Shown here one piece after another: positions 1 through 9,452 of a stretch of 64,000 bases of DNA (within the stretch, counting starts at the first letter, position 1; each line of letters opens with the position of its first letter). This stretch comes from UM-FILTER-40-17 sp032251335. Lineage in GTDB: Bacteria; Bacteroidota; Bacteroidia; Flavobacteriales; Flavobacteriaceae. A program made the position numbers and the translations under genes. A model generated the notes under the pieces. That model was not told where the DNA came from. It saw only the letters and a list, made by a program, of their open reading frames with translations, and did no database searches. Where the stretch lies: the NCBI GenBank assembly GCA_032251335.1, contig JAVVDW010000002.1:124001-188000 (forward strand), read 5' to 3'.

Positions 1-1
1 T

Positions 2-1495
2 TTTAAAGGCGACTACATCGAGTTGGGAAAAGGGATGTTGGCGGGCACACCAATACCGGATGCACCCGTGCGTGTACCGCTAAAAACCCTCAACAGACAT
101 GGTTTGATTGCCGGTGCTACCGGAACCGGAAAAACCAAAACACTGCAAATTATTTCCGAACTGTTGTCAGAAAAAGGCATTCCCGTCTTGATGATGGACA
201 TCAAGGGTGATTTAAGCGGCATTGCAGCAGCCGCAGCAGAAAATCCGAAGATAAGGGAACGACATGAAAAGTTGCAAATTCCCTACGAACCGGCTGCCTA
301 TCCGGTGGAACTTTTGAGCCTGTCTGCCGAACCCGGCGCAAGGCTTCGATCGACAGTTTCAGAATTTGGTCCTGTTTTATTTTCGCGTATGCTCAACCTT
401 TCAGAAGTGCAAGCGGGTATCATATCGGTCATTTTCAAATATGCCGACGACAATAGCCTCCCGCTTTTGGACTTGAAAGATTTGCGAAAATTATTGCAGT
501 ATGCAACAGAAGAAGGCAAAGAGGAATTAGAACGCGAGTACGGAAGGATTTCCACCACTTCTACCGGTGCCATCATGCGAAATATTGTGGCTCTTGAGCA
601 GCAAGGCGCCGATGTGTTTTTTGGCGAACCTTCTTTTGAGGTATCAGATTTGCTCAGGCTCGATGAAAAAGGGCAGGGCTACATCAATATTGTTCGACTG
701 ACAGACATACAAGACAAGCCCCATCTTTTTTCGACATTTATGCTTGGCCTTTTGGCTGAAATTTACAGCACTTTTCCGGAACAGGGCGACACCGGCAGAC
801 CCGAACTCGTTATTTTTTTGGATGAAGCCCATCTCATCTTTGACCAGGCTTCGCCGGAACTGCTCAATCAGATTGAAAACATTGTAAAACTCATACGTTC
901 CAAAGGCGTCGGTTTGTATTTCGTCACCCAAAATCCGACAGATGTGCCGGATGCAGTTTTGAGTCAATTGGGTTTAAAAATCCAGCACGCCTTGCGCGCG
1001 TTTACCGCCAAAGATCGGAAAGCGATTAAACTTACTGCTGAAAATTATCCCATCTCTGAGTTTTACAAAACTGACGAAGTATTGACCTCGCTCGGCATCG
1101 GTGAAGCCCTGGTTTCTGCCCTCAATGAAAAAGGCATCCCGACACCACTGGCAGCCACCATGCTCCGCGCACCCAAAAGTAGAATGGATATTCTCAGTCC
1201 AACTGAAATTGAGGGCTTGGTTGCGGTTTCCAAACTCAGTAAAAAATACAACAAAACCATAGACCGCGAAAGCGCCTACGAAATACTAAACGACAAAATA
1301 GCCCGTGCAGAACAATATGCCAGAGAGGCGCAACGCCAAAAAGAAACCGAACTTAAAAGACAACCTACAGAAACTTTCTCCAGAAGGCGATCTGCCTCGC
1401 GAAGTAGTGCCGCCAACCCCATTTTGAAAGTGCTCACCAGTGCTACTTTCATCAGAGGCGTGATGGGAATTTTGACAAGAGCTATGAGAAAATGA
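2..1495 (+). CDS. HerA-like DUF853 ATPase, 5' truncated
   Basis: FtsK/HerA-superfamily ATPase of the DUF853 (YjgR-like) family, a cytoplasmic hexameric-type DNA-translocase relative whose cellular role is poorly defined. The reading frame is open to the window edge: residues FKGDYIELGKGM precede the first ATG at 23 and match the family N-terminus, so the real start lies upstream and 497 residues are visible. Walker A GATGTGKT lies at about visible residue 37, followed by MDIKGDLSG. Walker B is the segment VIFLDEAHLIF, and the sensor-like VTQNPTDVP follows. The C-terminus is basic and low in complexity. Family assignment is firm; function is inferred from the family only. Confidence 0.9.
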   Translation, partial: FKGDYIELGKGMLAGTPIPDAPVRVPLKTLNRHGLIAGATGTGKTKTLQIISELLSEKGIPVLMMDIKGDLSGIAAAAAENPKIRERHEKLQIPYEPAAYPVELLSLSAEPGARLRSTVSEFGPVLFSRMLNLSEVQAGIISVIFKYADDNSLPLLDLKDLRKLLQYATEEGKEELEREYGRISTTSTGAIMRNIVALEQQGADVFFGEPSFEVSDLLRLDEKGQGYINIVRLTDIQDKPHLFSTFMLGLLAEIYSTFPEQGDTGRPELVIFLDEAHLIFDQASPELLNQIENIVKLIRSKGVGLYFVTQNPTDVPDAVLSQLGLKIQHALRAFTAKDRKAIKLTAENYPISEFYKTDEVLTSLGIGEALVSALNEKGIPTPLAATMLRAPKSRMDILSPTEIEGLVAVSKLSKKYNKTIDRESAYEILNDKIARAEQYAREAQRQKETELKRQPTETFSRRRSASRSSAANPILKVLTSATFIRGVMGILTRAMRK

Positions 1496-1662
1496 TGATT
1501 TTACAACAAAATTTTTTTAAAATTAAGTAAGTTTGCCAACCACAAACAAACGCTTACAACAACTACAATATATAAAACGTAATGCCCGTTGATACATTCA
1601 TCAAATCAATAGAAATAAAGGATTTGGCATTACAGTTGACCAGAACAAATAAATATCAGCAA

Positions 1663-2214
1663 ATGAAAAACGGCCTAAAAACACTTGTTTTTGCAATACT
1701 ATCGGTGATGTTGATCTCCTGTCAGAAAGATACCGAGTTTTTGATAACCAACGGACAAGTAGGAAAGATTACCAAAGAAACCAAAATAAGCAAGTTAGAT
1801 TCTCTTTTTCCCAACGATTCTATTGTAAAACGCTATCAGCCCGGCAATCTCAAAGTAGCCAGCGAGTTGTTTATCTACCAAAAAGGTGGCAAAAAATTGT
1901 TGGAAATTATACCGGCCAAATTTTCGGATGACAGCCAACAAATTAGTTATGTCGAGATTTTAGACGAACGCTACAAAACAGCCGAAGGACTGAGTGTGAA
2001 AAGCCCTTTTGGTGAATTTGCCAAGAAATATAAAATTTCATCCATCGAAAACATGATAAATAATGTGATGGTTTCCTTCGAAAGCCAGGATTTTTACATC
2101 GTCATAGACAAGGCTTTTCTACCCGCCGATTTAAAATTTGATACGACCACAAAAGTTTCCAAAGCTCAAATTCCGGATGATGCACCTTTAAAGTATTTTA
2201 GTGTAAGTTGGTAA
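1663..2214 (+). CDS. Hypothetical lipoprotein
   Basis: Protein of 183 residues that I do not recognise. An upstream ATG at 1582 is in frame, but the ATG at 1663 is preferred because it gives a clean lipoprotein signal: basic MKNGLK, a hydrophobic run, then lipobox LISC with the lipidated Cys at residue 20. The mature part is soluble, rich in Lys, Asp and Ser, and without Cys or membrane segments, so it is probably an outer- or inner-membrane-anchored periplasmic protein. It is followed after 5 nt by the cupin gene. A TAnnTTTG-like box at 1528-1535 may drive it. Function unknown. Confidence 0.75.
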   Translation: MKNGLKTLVFAILSVMLISCQKDTEFLITNGQVGKITKETKISKLDSLFPNDSIVKRYQPGNLKVASELFIYQKGGKKLLEIIPAKFSDDSQQISYVEILDERYKTAEGLSVKSPFGEFAKKYKISSIENMINNVMVSFESQDFYIVIDKAFLPADLKFDTTTKVSKAQIPDDAPLKYFSVSW

Positions 2215-2219
2215 GCCTT

Positions 2220-2588
2220 ATGTCTGATACATTTTTCATTCAAAAAAATCCATTTGTTGTCCCTACTACAGACGGCAAACACATCGCCGAACATTTCGGC
2301 TTGGCGTCACATGGCGGAAATTCTATGAGTATAGCGTATATGGTAGCGCCACCACATTGGCAAGAACCTTTCCAAACGCCCGAATTTGATGAATACACAC
2401 TCATTATTTCAGGAAAAAAACAATTCACTATCGACGGCCAGAAGATTATTTTAAATGCCGGTGAGTCTATTAAAATAAACAAAAATACGCGTGTACAATA
2501 CGCCAACCCTTTTGATGAGCCGGTTACTTATGTGTCTGTTTGTACCCCCGCTTTTTCTTTAGATTTGGTGCATCGCGAAAACGAATAA
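2220..2588 (+). CDS. Cupin-domain protein
   Basis: Small single-domain beta-barrel protein of the cupin superfamily, 122 residues. The conserved fold signature is visible: PPHWQEP in the first motif region, E-x-D-E-Y-T-L-I-I-S-G-K-K in the core, and NAGESIKIN in the second motif. The metal-binding His set is not fully canonical, so enzymatic activity is uncertain; it may be a sugar-binding or isomerase-like protein. A TTG at 2208 is in frame, but the ATG at 2220 is preferred. It sits 4 nt before a sugar nucleotidyltransferase, which suggests a shared role in nucleotide-sugar or small-molecule metabolism (inference). Confidence 0.8.
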   Translation: MSDTFFIQKNPFVVPTTDGKHIAEHFGLASHGGNSMSIAYMVAPPHWQEPFQTPEFDEYTLIISGKKQFTIDGQKIILNAGESIKINKNTRVQYANPFDEPVTYVSVCTPAFSLDLVHRENE

Positions 2589-2592
2589 AACT

Positions 2593-3489
2593 ATGCAAAA
2601 ACCAACGCTACTCATTATGGCAGCCGGTATGGGCAGCCGATATGGCGGCCTCAAACAAATGGATGGATTTGGACCCAACGGCGAAACCATTTTGGAATAC
2701 AGTATTTACGACGCCATCAGAGCCGGTTTTGGCAAAGTAGTCTTCGTGATACGAGAGGATTTTGAAACCGCTTTTAAAAATTTTATCACGCCCAAAATTT
2801 CCGGAAAAATCGATTTTGAATTCGTATTTCAATCCAACGATGTTTCACAGTACGGTTTCTCGTTTCCGGAAAGGCAAAAACCCTGGGGAACTGCACACGC
2901 CATTTTGGCCGCCAAAGATGCCGTTCACACACCATTTTGTGTTGTCAATGCAGATGATTTCTATGGACAAAACACTTTTGAGGTGATGGCAGATTTTTTG
3001 AATACCAAAGCCAGTCCCAAGCATTTTAACCTCGTCGGTTTTAGGCTTGGCAACACGCTTTCGGAGTTTGGACATGTATCTCGTGGAATATGCGAATTTG
3101 ATGCGACAGGCGCGCTCACCGGTTTTGCCGAGCGCACCAAAATCTATAGGAAAGACGGGCAAATTGTTTTTGAAACAGAGCAGGGATGTACGCCACTGCC
3201 CGATGATACTTTGGTTTCTATGAATTTTTGGGGTTTTACACCCGAGGTTTTTCAATTTATTGAAGCGCGATTTTTAGTGTTCTTAAACAGCATCTCGCCC
3301 GACTCCAAAGCAGAATATTTCATAGCCTTGTTTGTACAGGCTCTACTCGATGAAAAATTGGCAAAATTTGACGTTATACCCACGCAGAGCGATTGGTTTG
3401 GTGTTACCTATCCGGAAGATAAACCATGGGTTCAAGACCAAATAAACAGACTGGTTGCAGCCAAGATGTATCCGGACAAACTTTGGTAG
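2593..3489 (+). CDS. Sugar nucleotidyltransferase family protein
   Basis: Cytoplasmic NTP_transferase-family protein, 298 residues. The nucleotide-binding signature MAAGMGSRYGGLKQ lies at residues 9-22, in place of the usual GxGTRL loop of NDP-sugar pyrophosphorylases. The metal-binding region VVNADDFYG lies near residue 117. Family members transfer a nucleotidyl group to a sugar phosphate; the substrate cannot be told from sequence. No phosphotransferase partner lies beside it, although homologues often have one. It follows the cupin gene by 4 nt and converges on alaS 22 nt away with no obvious hairpin terminator between them. Confidence 0.85.
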   Translation: MQKPTLLIMAAGMGSRYGGLKQMDGFGPNGETILEYSIYDAIRAGFGKVVFVIREDFETAFKNFITPKISGKIDFEFVFQSNDVSQYGFSFPERQKPWGTAHAILAAKDAVHTPFCVVNADDFYGQNTFEVMADFLNTKASPKHFNLVGFRLGNTLSEFGHVSRGICEFDATGALTGFAERTKIYRKDGQIVFETEQGCTPLPDDTLVSMNFWGFTPEVFQFIEARFLVFLNSISPDSKAEYFIALFVQALLDEKLAKFDVIPTQSDWFGVTYPEDKPWVQDQINRLVAAKMYPDKLW

Positions 3490-3511
3490 CGATTTTTTTT
3501 GACAAATACGC

Positions 3512-6160
3512 TTACAGCACGTAATCTTTAGCCCGTTCTAAGGCCTTGGGGATTCCTCCTGGATTTTTTCCGCCTGCAGTGGCAAAAAACGGTTGGCCGC
3601 CTCCGCCTCCGTGTATGAGTTTGCCCAACTCGCGAACCACTTTACCGGCATCGAGCTGTCGGGCTTCTGCAAGCGGTTTGGAAATATAACAAGTCAACAT
3701 GGCTTTTCCTTCGGCTTCCGTCGCAATCAAAACAAACAGATTGTCTCTGTTTTGCCCCAGCTCGAAAACCAAATCTTTAATAGATTGTTGGGCCAAATCT
3801 AGTTTTTTAGCAAGAAACAAAACCCCGTTTATTTCAGTGAGTTCTTTTTCCAAATCAGATTTTACAGAAACTGCTTTTTCGCGTGCCCATTCGTCTAATT
3901 GTTTTTTGAGTTGTAAGTTTTCATGTTGCAATTGAATGATGGCTTTTTCCGGATCTTGTGGATTTTTTAAAGCATTTTTGATTTGGTTGAGTTGTTGTTC
4001 TTGTTCCTCATAAAATTGCTGTAAACGACGCCCTGTAATGGCTTCAATCCTTCTGATACCCGCTGCCACGGCACCCTCCGAAACAATTTTGAAATGCCAA
4101 ATATCCCCTGAATTTGATACGTGTGTGCCACCACAGAGTTCCACGCTTTTTCCAAACTGTATGCAGCGAACCTTGTCGCCGTATTTTTCACCAAAAAGCG
4201 CCATCGCACCGGCAGCCACGGCTTCATCAAAATTGGCATCGCGCTGTTCTTGTAAGGCCAGTTTTTGAGCTATTTGCAAATTGACAAGCTTTTCTACTTC
4301 GGCAATTTCTGTATCGGATAATTTTGCAAAATGCGCAAAGTCAAAACGCAGGTGTTGGTCATTGACCAAAGAGCCTTTTTGCGAAACATGTTCACCCAAT
4401 ACTTGACGCAAAGCATGGTGAAGCAAATGCGTAGCCGTGTGGTTTTTAGCGGTGTCAATCCGCTTGGCCACGTCTATTTCGGCGGTTAAAATCGCTTTCG
4501 GATTTTTGGGCAGATTTTGGGTGATGTGTAACACCAAGCTATTTTCTTTTTTGGTGTCCAACACTTCGATGGTTTCATCAGAAAAAATGAGTTTTCCACA
4601 GTCGCCAACTTGTCCGCCACCTTCCGGATAGAAAGGTGTTTTGTCTAAAACAATTTGATAGAAAATGCCATCTTTTTTTGATGCCACCTTTCTGTATCTC
4701 AATATTTTGGCTTGGGCATTTGTGTGGTCGTAGCCCACAAAATCTGTTTGGGTTTCTTTTTGCAAAACCACCCAATCTTCTGTGGAGACTTGGGAAGCAG
4801 CTCGCGAACGGCTTTTCTGTTGGGCCATCTCGGTTTCAAATCCTACTTCATCCAATTGCCAGCCTTTTTCCTTGAGTATAAGTGCTGTTAAATCTTTCGG
4901 AAAACCATAAGTGTCAAACAATTCGAATGCTTTTTGTCCGGAAAGGATTTTGCTGTTTGTGTGCTGCATCAAATTTTCGAGTTGCTGTAAACCCAACTCG
5001 AGGGTTCTGAGAAAATTATTTTCTTCCTCGCGAATGACATTTTCTATAAAATATTGTTGAGAAGTCAATTCCGGAAAAGCTTCGCCCATTTGTGCCGTAA
5101 GCGTGGCTACCAATTTGTGTAAAAAGGCTTCTTTGGCATTTAAAAAAGAAAATCCATAGCGGATGGCCCGTCTCAAAATGCGGCGAATCACGTATCCGGC
5201 ACCGGTATTTGAGGGCAACTGTCCATCGGCAATTGCAAAAGACACCGCGCGAATGTGGTCGGCAATCACCCGCATGGCAATGTTGGTTTTTTCGGCATCA
5301 GGAGTCGTTTTTCCAAATGTATATTTTTGATTTGTTTCCGCTTCAATCTTTTGAATCAGGGGTGTGAAAACATCCGTTTCGTAGTTGGTAGTTTTGCCTT
5401 GCAACACCATACACAGCCGCTCAAAACCCATGCCGGTGTCGATGTGCTTGGCCGGAAGGTTTTCTAACTGTCCATCCGCTTTTCGGTTGTACTGGATAAA
5501 AACCAAATTCCATATTTCTACTACTTGCGGATGGTCTTGATTGACCAATTGATGTCCCGGCACAGTAGCTTTTTCGATATCTGTGCGAATGTCCACGTGA
5601 ATTTCGGAACACGGACCACAAGGCCCCTGATCACCCATCTCCCAAAAATTATCTTTTTTGTTTCCCAATAGAATGCGGTCTTCCGAAATCCATTCCTTCC
5701 AATATTGGTAGGCTTCGGTATCTTTCTCCAAACCTTCAGATTTGTCACCTTCAAAGATGGTTACATACAAGCTGTTTTTATCAATTTTGTAAACCTCAGT
5801 CAGCAATTCCCAAGCCCAAGCAATGGCTTCTTTTTTAAAATAACCCACACTAGGATCTGCCGGATCGCCAAAAGACCAATTGCCCAGCATTTCAAACAGC
5901 GTATGGTGATAGGTATCGATACCCACGTCTTCCAGGTCGTTGTGTTTGCCCGAAACCCGAAGACATTTTTGCGTGTCGGCAATGCGCGCACTAGGTGCCT
6001 TTTCGTTACCTAAAAAATAACTTTTAAAGGGATTCATACCTGCGTTGACAAACATAAGCGATGGATCGTCCTTCAAAACCAGTGGGGCAGAAGGCACAAT
6101 TTGGTGCGATTTTTGTTTGAAAAAATCTAAAAACAATGCTCTAATTTCTTTTGAATTCAT
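3512..6160 (-). CDS. alaS: Alanine--tRNA ligase
   Basis: Class II aminoacyl-tRNA synthetase that charges tRNA-Ala; 882 residues, full family length. Order of domains: class II catalytic core from MNSKEIRALFLDFF, tRNA-recognition helices, the editing domain with zinc-type motifs HTATH and CGGTH, a coiled coil (roughly 700-760) and the C-Ala domain ending in the Gly-rich GGGGGQPFFATAGG. All hallmark residues needed for charging and for clearing Ser/Gly-tRNA-Ala appear intact. It is divergent from the M23 peptidase gene across a 114-nt AT-rich spacer and convergent with the nucleotidyltransferase gene. Confidence 0.98.
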   Translation of the reverse strand: MNSKEIRALFLDFFKQKSHQIVPSAPLVLKDDPSLMFVNAGMNPFKSYFLGNEKAPSARIADTQKCLRVSGKHNDLEDVGIDTYHHTLFEMLGNWSFGDPADPSVGYFKKEAIAWAWELLTEVYKIDKNSLYVTIFEGDKSEGLEKDTEAYQYWKEWISEDRILLGNKKDNFWEMGDQGPCGPCSEIHVDIRTDIEKATVPGHQLVNQDHPQVVEIWNLVFIQYNRKADGQLENLPAKHIDTGMGFERLCMVLQGKTTNYETDVFTPLIQKIEAETNQKYTFGKTTPDAEKTNIAMRVIADHIRAVSFAIADGQLPSNTGAGYVIRRILRRAIRYGFSFLNAKEAFLHKLVATLTAQMGEAFPELTSQQYFIENVIREEENNFLRTLELGLQQLENLMQHTNSKILSGQKAFELFDTYGFPKDLTALILKEKGWQLDEVGFETEMAQQKSRSRAASQVSTEDWVVLQKETQTDFVGYDHTNAQAKILRYRKVASKKDGIFYQIVLDKTPFYPEGGGQVGDCGKLIFSDETIEVLDTKKENSLVLHITQNLPKNPKAILTAEIDVAKRIDTAKNHTATHLLHHALRQVLGEHVSQKGSLVNDQHLRFDFAHFAKLSDTEIAEVEKLVNLQIAQKLALQEQRDANFDEAVAAGAMALFGEKYGDKVRCIQFGKSVELCGGTHVSNSGDIWHFKIVSEGAVAAGIRRIEAITGRRLQQFYEEQEQQLNQIKNALKNPQDPEKAIIQLQHENLQLKKQLDEWAREKAVSVKSDLEKELTEINGVLFLAKKLDLAQQSIKDLVFELGQNRDNLFVLIATEAEGKAMLTCYISKPLAEARQLDAGKVVRELGKLIHGGGGGQPFFATAGGKNPGGIPKALERAKDYVL

Positions 6161-6212
6161 GAGACGCGCTAGGGGTTTCTAAATTAATTAGGTTTATAGC
6201 CGAAACAATTTT

Positions 6213-6220
6213 TATATTTG
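6213..6220 (+). promoter_or_regulatory. Putative -7 box for the M23 peptidase operon
   Basis: TATATTTG matches the Bacteroidetes -7 consensus TAnnTTTG and lies 54 nt before the chosen ATG at 6275. A TTTA at 6193-6196 could serve as a degenerate -33 box, though the 16-nt spacing is short. It also supports choosing the ATG at 6275 over an in-frame upstream ATG at 6218 that would overlap the box. Confidence 0.45.
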
Positions 6221-6274
6221 TTCGTTAATGTATGGTTATTTACTTTCGTTTGCAAAAATAGCATAATTCGCACA

Positions 6275-7252
6275 ATGGCAGAGGTAAAATATTATTACGA
6301 TCCGGAAACCTTGTCCTATCGAAAAATTGATCCCAAACCGGGTCGAAAGTTTCGACTTACCCTGTTGTTTGTGCTGTCTTCTTTGTTGTTTGCCTTAATT
6401 GGCCTTTTCTTTTTTCTTCAAACAGACCTGCTCAAAACGCCGCAGGAATTGTCTTTGCAACGCGAGCTGGAAAACATGAAAATTCAGTACAAGATTGTCA
6501 ACAACCGATTAGATTTGTTGGAAGGTGTATTGCAGAATGTAGAAGAACGCGACAACAACTTGTATCGCGTGTATTTTGAGGTGGATCCGATACCGGACGA
6601 ACAGCGAAAAGCCGGGTTTGGCGGGGTCAATCGCTACAGAAATCTCGAAGGCTATCAGAATTCTGAGATGATTATCAACACCAAACGGCGTTTAGATATC
6701 TTGACCAAGCAATTGGAAGTACAGTCTAAATCGCTCGATGAAATCTATCTATTGGCTACTGAAAAGGAGAAGTTGCTTCGCGCCATTCCTGCCATCCAAC
6801 CGGTGAGTAACGAAGATTTGACACGCATGGCCTCCGGTTTTGGCTGGCGTTCCGATCCTTTTACCAAGGTGAGAAAAATGCATTGGGGTATGGACTTTAC
6901 CGCACCCAAAGGTACACCTATTTACGCTACCGGCGATGGCGTGGTGAAAGAAGCAAACAACAGAATGTCGGGCTATGGCAACCATATTTTGATCGATCAC
7001 GGTTTTGGATATCAAAGTTTTTACGCACACCTCTACAAGTTTAACGTAAGACCCAGACAGCGTGTCAAAAGAGGCGATCTCATCGGTTTTGTTGGAAATA
7101 CAGGACGTTCAGAAGCACCGCATTTGCACTATGAAATTTTTAAGGACGGCCTACGCATCAATCCGATTAATTTCTATTACGGCAGTTTGACGGCAGACGA
7201 GTTTGCAGAAATATTGCGCAAGGCATCCTTAGAAAATCAATCTTTGGACTGA
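6275..7252 (+). CDS. M23 family metallopeptidase
   Basis: Membrane-anchored LytM/M23 peptidoglycan endopeptidase, 325 residues. The short cytoplasmic N-terminus MAEVKYYYDPETL is followed by one membrane helix (about 24-46), a coiled-coil region (about 60-180) and the C-terminal M23 domain. Zn ligands are visible in HWGMDF and HLHYE, with HGFGYQSFYAH between them. The intact ligands point to an active enzyme. The ATG at 6275 is preferred over 6218, which would add an untypical extension over the promoter-like box. The stop overlaps the MerR start by one base (TGATG), so the two are translationally coupled. Likely role: cell-wall remodelling. Confidence 0.9.
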   Translation: MAEVKYYYDPETLSYRKIDPKPGRKFRLTLLFVLSSLLFALIGLFFFLQTDLLKTPQELSLQRELENMKIQYKIVNNRLDLLEGVLQNVEERDNNLYRVYFEVDPIPDEQRKAGFGGVNRYRNLEGYQNSEMIINTKRRLDILTKQLEVQSKSLDEIYLLATEKEKLLRAIPAIQPVSNEDLTRMASGFGWRSDPFTKVRKMHWGMDFTAPKGTPIYATGDGVVKEANNRMSGYGNHILIDHGFGYQSFYAHLYKFNVRPRQRVKRGDLIGFVGNTGRSEAPHLHYEIFKDGLRINPINFYYGSLTADEFAEILRKASLENQSLD

Positions 7253-7581
7253 TGCGCGCAAAGCTACCCGACAAATTGTATTACGGTATTGGTGAAGTGG
7301 CCGAAGCATTTTCCGTAAACACTTCATTGATTCGTTTTTGGGAAAAAGAATTTGAAGAATTGCAACCCAAAAAAAATGCCAAAGGCGATCGGAAATTCTC
7401 TAAAAATGACATCGCATCCCTTGAGCTGATTTATCACTTACTCAAAGAAAAAGGTTATACCATAGCGGGCGCCAAAGCCTATCTCAAAACCAATAAAAAG
7501 CAGACTTTAGATAAAATGGAAATGATCTCAAAACTCGAATTTGTAAAAAATGAACTCATCCAAATAAAAAACGAACTCTAA
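7252..7581 (+). CDS. MerR-family transcriptional regulator
   Basis: Small DNA-binding protein, 109 residues. The winged-helix MerR domain is clear: YYGIGEVAEAFSV, then TSLIRFWEKEF (HTH), a wing with GDRKFSKNDI, and helices covering LIYHLLKEKGYTIAGAKAYL. After it comes only a short helical tail, with no effector domain or Cys metal site, so any ligand is unknown. It is coupled to the M23 gene by a 1-nt overlap and followed by lemA after 24 nt. The order alaS / M23 / MerR / LemA / TPM is one I associate with Flavobacteriia. Confidence 0.88.
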   Translation: MRAKLPDKLYYGIGEVAEAFSVNTSLIRFWEKEFEELQPKKNAKGDRKFSKNDIASLELIYHLLKEKGYTIAGAKAYLKTNKKQTLDKMEMISKLEFVKNELIQIKNEL

Positions 7582-7605
7582 TTCTAACTCTAACTCTTTG
7601 TCATT

Positions 7606-8205
7606 ATGAAAAAAGGACTCATCGCTATTATTGCCCTGGTGGTGATTGGTATTATCATCTATTCCAGCGTTAAAGGCTTTTATAACAATGCCGTAGGTAT
7701 GGAAGAAAACGTGTCCAAAGCTTGGGGAAATGTGCAAACTTCCTACCAACGCAGAAATGATTTGATCGGAAATTTGGTCAAAACCGTCCAAGGCGCAGCA
7801 GATTTTGAGCGCACTACCTTGACGCAAGTGATAGAAGCCCGAGCAAAAGCCACGCAAGTGACTATTGACCCTGCAAACATCACTTCCGAACAGCTGGCTG
7901 CCTTTAACCAAGCTCAAGGCGGTTTGAGTAGTGCCTTGTCTCGCTTACTGGTAACCGTAGAACGCTACCCGGATTTGAAAGCCAATCAAAATTTTTTAAA
8001 ACTCCAAGACGAGTTGACCAGTACAGAAAACACCATACAGACCGCACGCACCAGGTTTAATGAGGCTATAGAACCGTATAACAAGCATGTGCGAACATTT
8101 CCAAACAACCTTTTCGCCGGCTGGTTTGGCTTCGCTCCAAAACCGTATTTTGATTCAGAACCCGGTGCAGAAAAACCTGTAGATGTCAATTTTGATTTTA
8201 AATAA
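7606..8205 (+). CDS. lemA: LemA family protein
   Basis: LemA-family membrane protein, 199 residues. One N-terminal transmembrane helix (about 4-24) is followed by the helical LemA domain with the family signature NVQTSYQRRNDLIGNLVKTV near residues 43-62 and, further on, YPDLKANQNFLKLQDEL. LemA proteins have an amphipathic four-helix fold of unsettled function and are linked to stress or envelope maintenance. The stop is immediately followed by the ATG of the next TPM gene, so lemA and the two TPM genes form one operon, a known genomic association. Confidence 0.93.
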   Translation: MKKGLIAIIALVVIGIIIYSSVKGFYNNAVGMEENVSKAWGNVQTSYQRRNDLIGNLVKTVQGAADFERTTLTQVIEARAKATQVTIDPANITSEQLAAFNQAQGGLSSALSRLLVTVERYPDLKANQNFLKLQDELTSTENTIQTARTRFNEAIEPYNKHVRTFPNNLFAGWFGFAPKPYFDSEPGAEKPVDVNFDFK

Positions 8206-8643
8206 ATGTCTGCCACCGAAGCCTTTTTAACTCAGGAAGAAGAAGCCGAGATTGTCGCAGCTATCCAAAAAGCTGAGATAAATACTTCGGGCGAAATTCG
8301 CGTGCATATAGAATCGCACACAGACAAAGATCACTTGGACAGAGCCATAGAAGTCTTTGAAGAACTTGACATGCACCTGACCCAAAATCGAAATGGGGTT
8401 TTGATTTATCTAGCCGTTGCGGATCACAAGTTTTATATCATCGGAGATGTGGGCATAGACAAAATGGTGGGCAATGATTTTTGGACATCTACCCGCAACC
8501 TGATGGCCGCTCAGTTCAAAAAAGGTTTGTACAAAGAAGGTTTGATTGCCGGTATTTTGGAAGCCGGTGCTCAACTCAAAAAATATTTTCCTTATCAGTC
8601 GGATGATGCCAATGAACTCCCCGACACGATTTCAAAAACATGA
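8206..8643 (+). CDS. TPM-domain protein (soluble)
   Basis: TPM/TLP18.3 domain protein, 145 residues, with no signal peptide or membrane helix. Signature segments include IQKAEINTSGEIRVHIE, a central VLIYLAVADHKFYIIGDVGI, and FKKGLYKEGLIAGI. TPM domains in plants act near photosystem II, and bacterial versions are of uncertain activity (weak phosphatase activity has been proposed for the fold). It begins directly after lemA and overlaps the next TPM gene by 4 nt (ATGA), so translational coupling is likely. Confidence 0.88.
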   Translation: MSATEAFLTQEEEAEIVAAIQKAEINTSGEIRVHIESHTDKDHLDRAIEVFEELDMHLTQNRNGVLIYLAVADHKFYIIGDVGIDKMVGNDFWTSTRNLMAAQFKKGLYKEGLIAGILEAGAQLKKYFPYQSDDANELPDTISKT

Positions 8644-9449
8644 GAAAATTAGTGTTTAACTTTTTTCGTTCTACCTTGCTGTTAGGTTTTTTATTATTGA
8701 GCGCACAGGCTTTAGCCCAGTTCACTATTCCGCCGATTCCGGAAAAACAGACCAGTCTGTACGATATGGCTAAGATACTTACGGATGCTGAGGCGCAGGC
8801 TTTAGAACAAAAACTCATTCGATATGCCGATACCACCTCAACGCAGATTGTTGTGGTGACTACAGCAACCATCAAAGGTGAAAATATTGGCTTGCTGGCG
8901 CCTCGTTGGGCACAAGAATGGGGCATAGGACAGGCCAAAACAGACAATGGCGTGTTTGTTTTGTTGGCCGAAAAGGAACGTCAAATATTGATTTCACCAG
9001 GTTATGGCACGGAAGAATTTTTAACGGCTGGCATCGTAGGTGAAATCACCAGAAATATTATTATCCCCGAATTTAAAGCAGGAAGCTACTACCGCGGCTT
9101 AGACAAAGGTTCAGATGCAATTTTTGAAGTATTGACGGGACAATATCAAGGAAGCAGGCCAACCGAAAAAAAGCAAAATGTTCCTATTGGTCTTGTGCTG
9201 ATTGTGCTGGTTGCTGTTTTTTTGATTATTTCTTTTCTTTCAAAAAAGGGCGGTGGCAACCAAGGCAATAGCGGCAACTTTGGCGGTCCCGATTTGATGG
9301 ACGTTATCATTCTCTCTCGTATGGGCCGTGGAGGTTTTGCGGGTTCTGGCGGCTTTGGCAGCAGCGGAGGTGGTGGCTTTGGCGGTGGCTTTGGCGGTGG
9401 CTTTGGCGGCGGCGGATTTAGTGGCGGTGGTGCCGGCGGCAGTTGGTAA
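8640..9449 (+). CDS. TPM-domain membrane protein with Gly-rich tail
   Basis: YgcG-type protein, 269 residues. A Sec signal peptide ending near AQALA-Q (residue about 27) precedes an extracytoplasmic TPM domain (about 35-165; SLYDMAKILTDAEAQALEQK, then TSTQIVVVTT). One membrane helix lies at about 183-203, followed by a very Gly/Ser/Phe-rich C-terminus ending in GGSW, typical of the family. It probably works with LemA and the soluble TPM protein in the envelope; the biochemical role is not established. It converges on the GT2 gene with a 3-nt gap and no terminator. Confidence 0.92.
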   Translation: MRKLVFNFFRSTLLLGFLLLSAQALAQFTIPPIPEKQTSLYDMAKILTDAEAQALEQKLIRYADTTSTQIVVVTTATIKGENIGLLAPRWAQEWGIGQAKTDNGVFVLLAEKERQILISPGYGTEEFLTAGIVGEITRNIIIPEFKAGSYYRGLDKGSDAIFEVLTGQYQGSRPTEKKQNVPIGLVLIVLVAVFLIISFLSKKGGGNQGNSGNFGGPDLMDVIILSRMGRGGFAGSGGFGSSGGGGFGGGFGGGFGGGGFSGGGAGGSW

Positions 9450-9452
9450 TGC

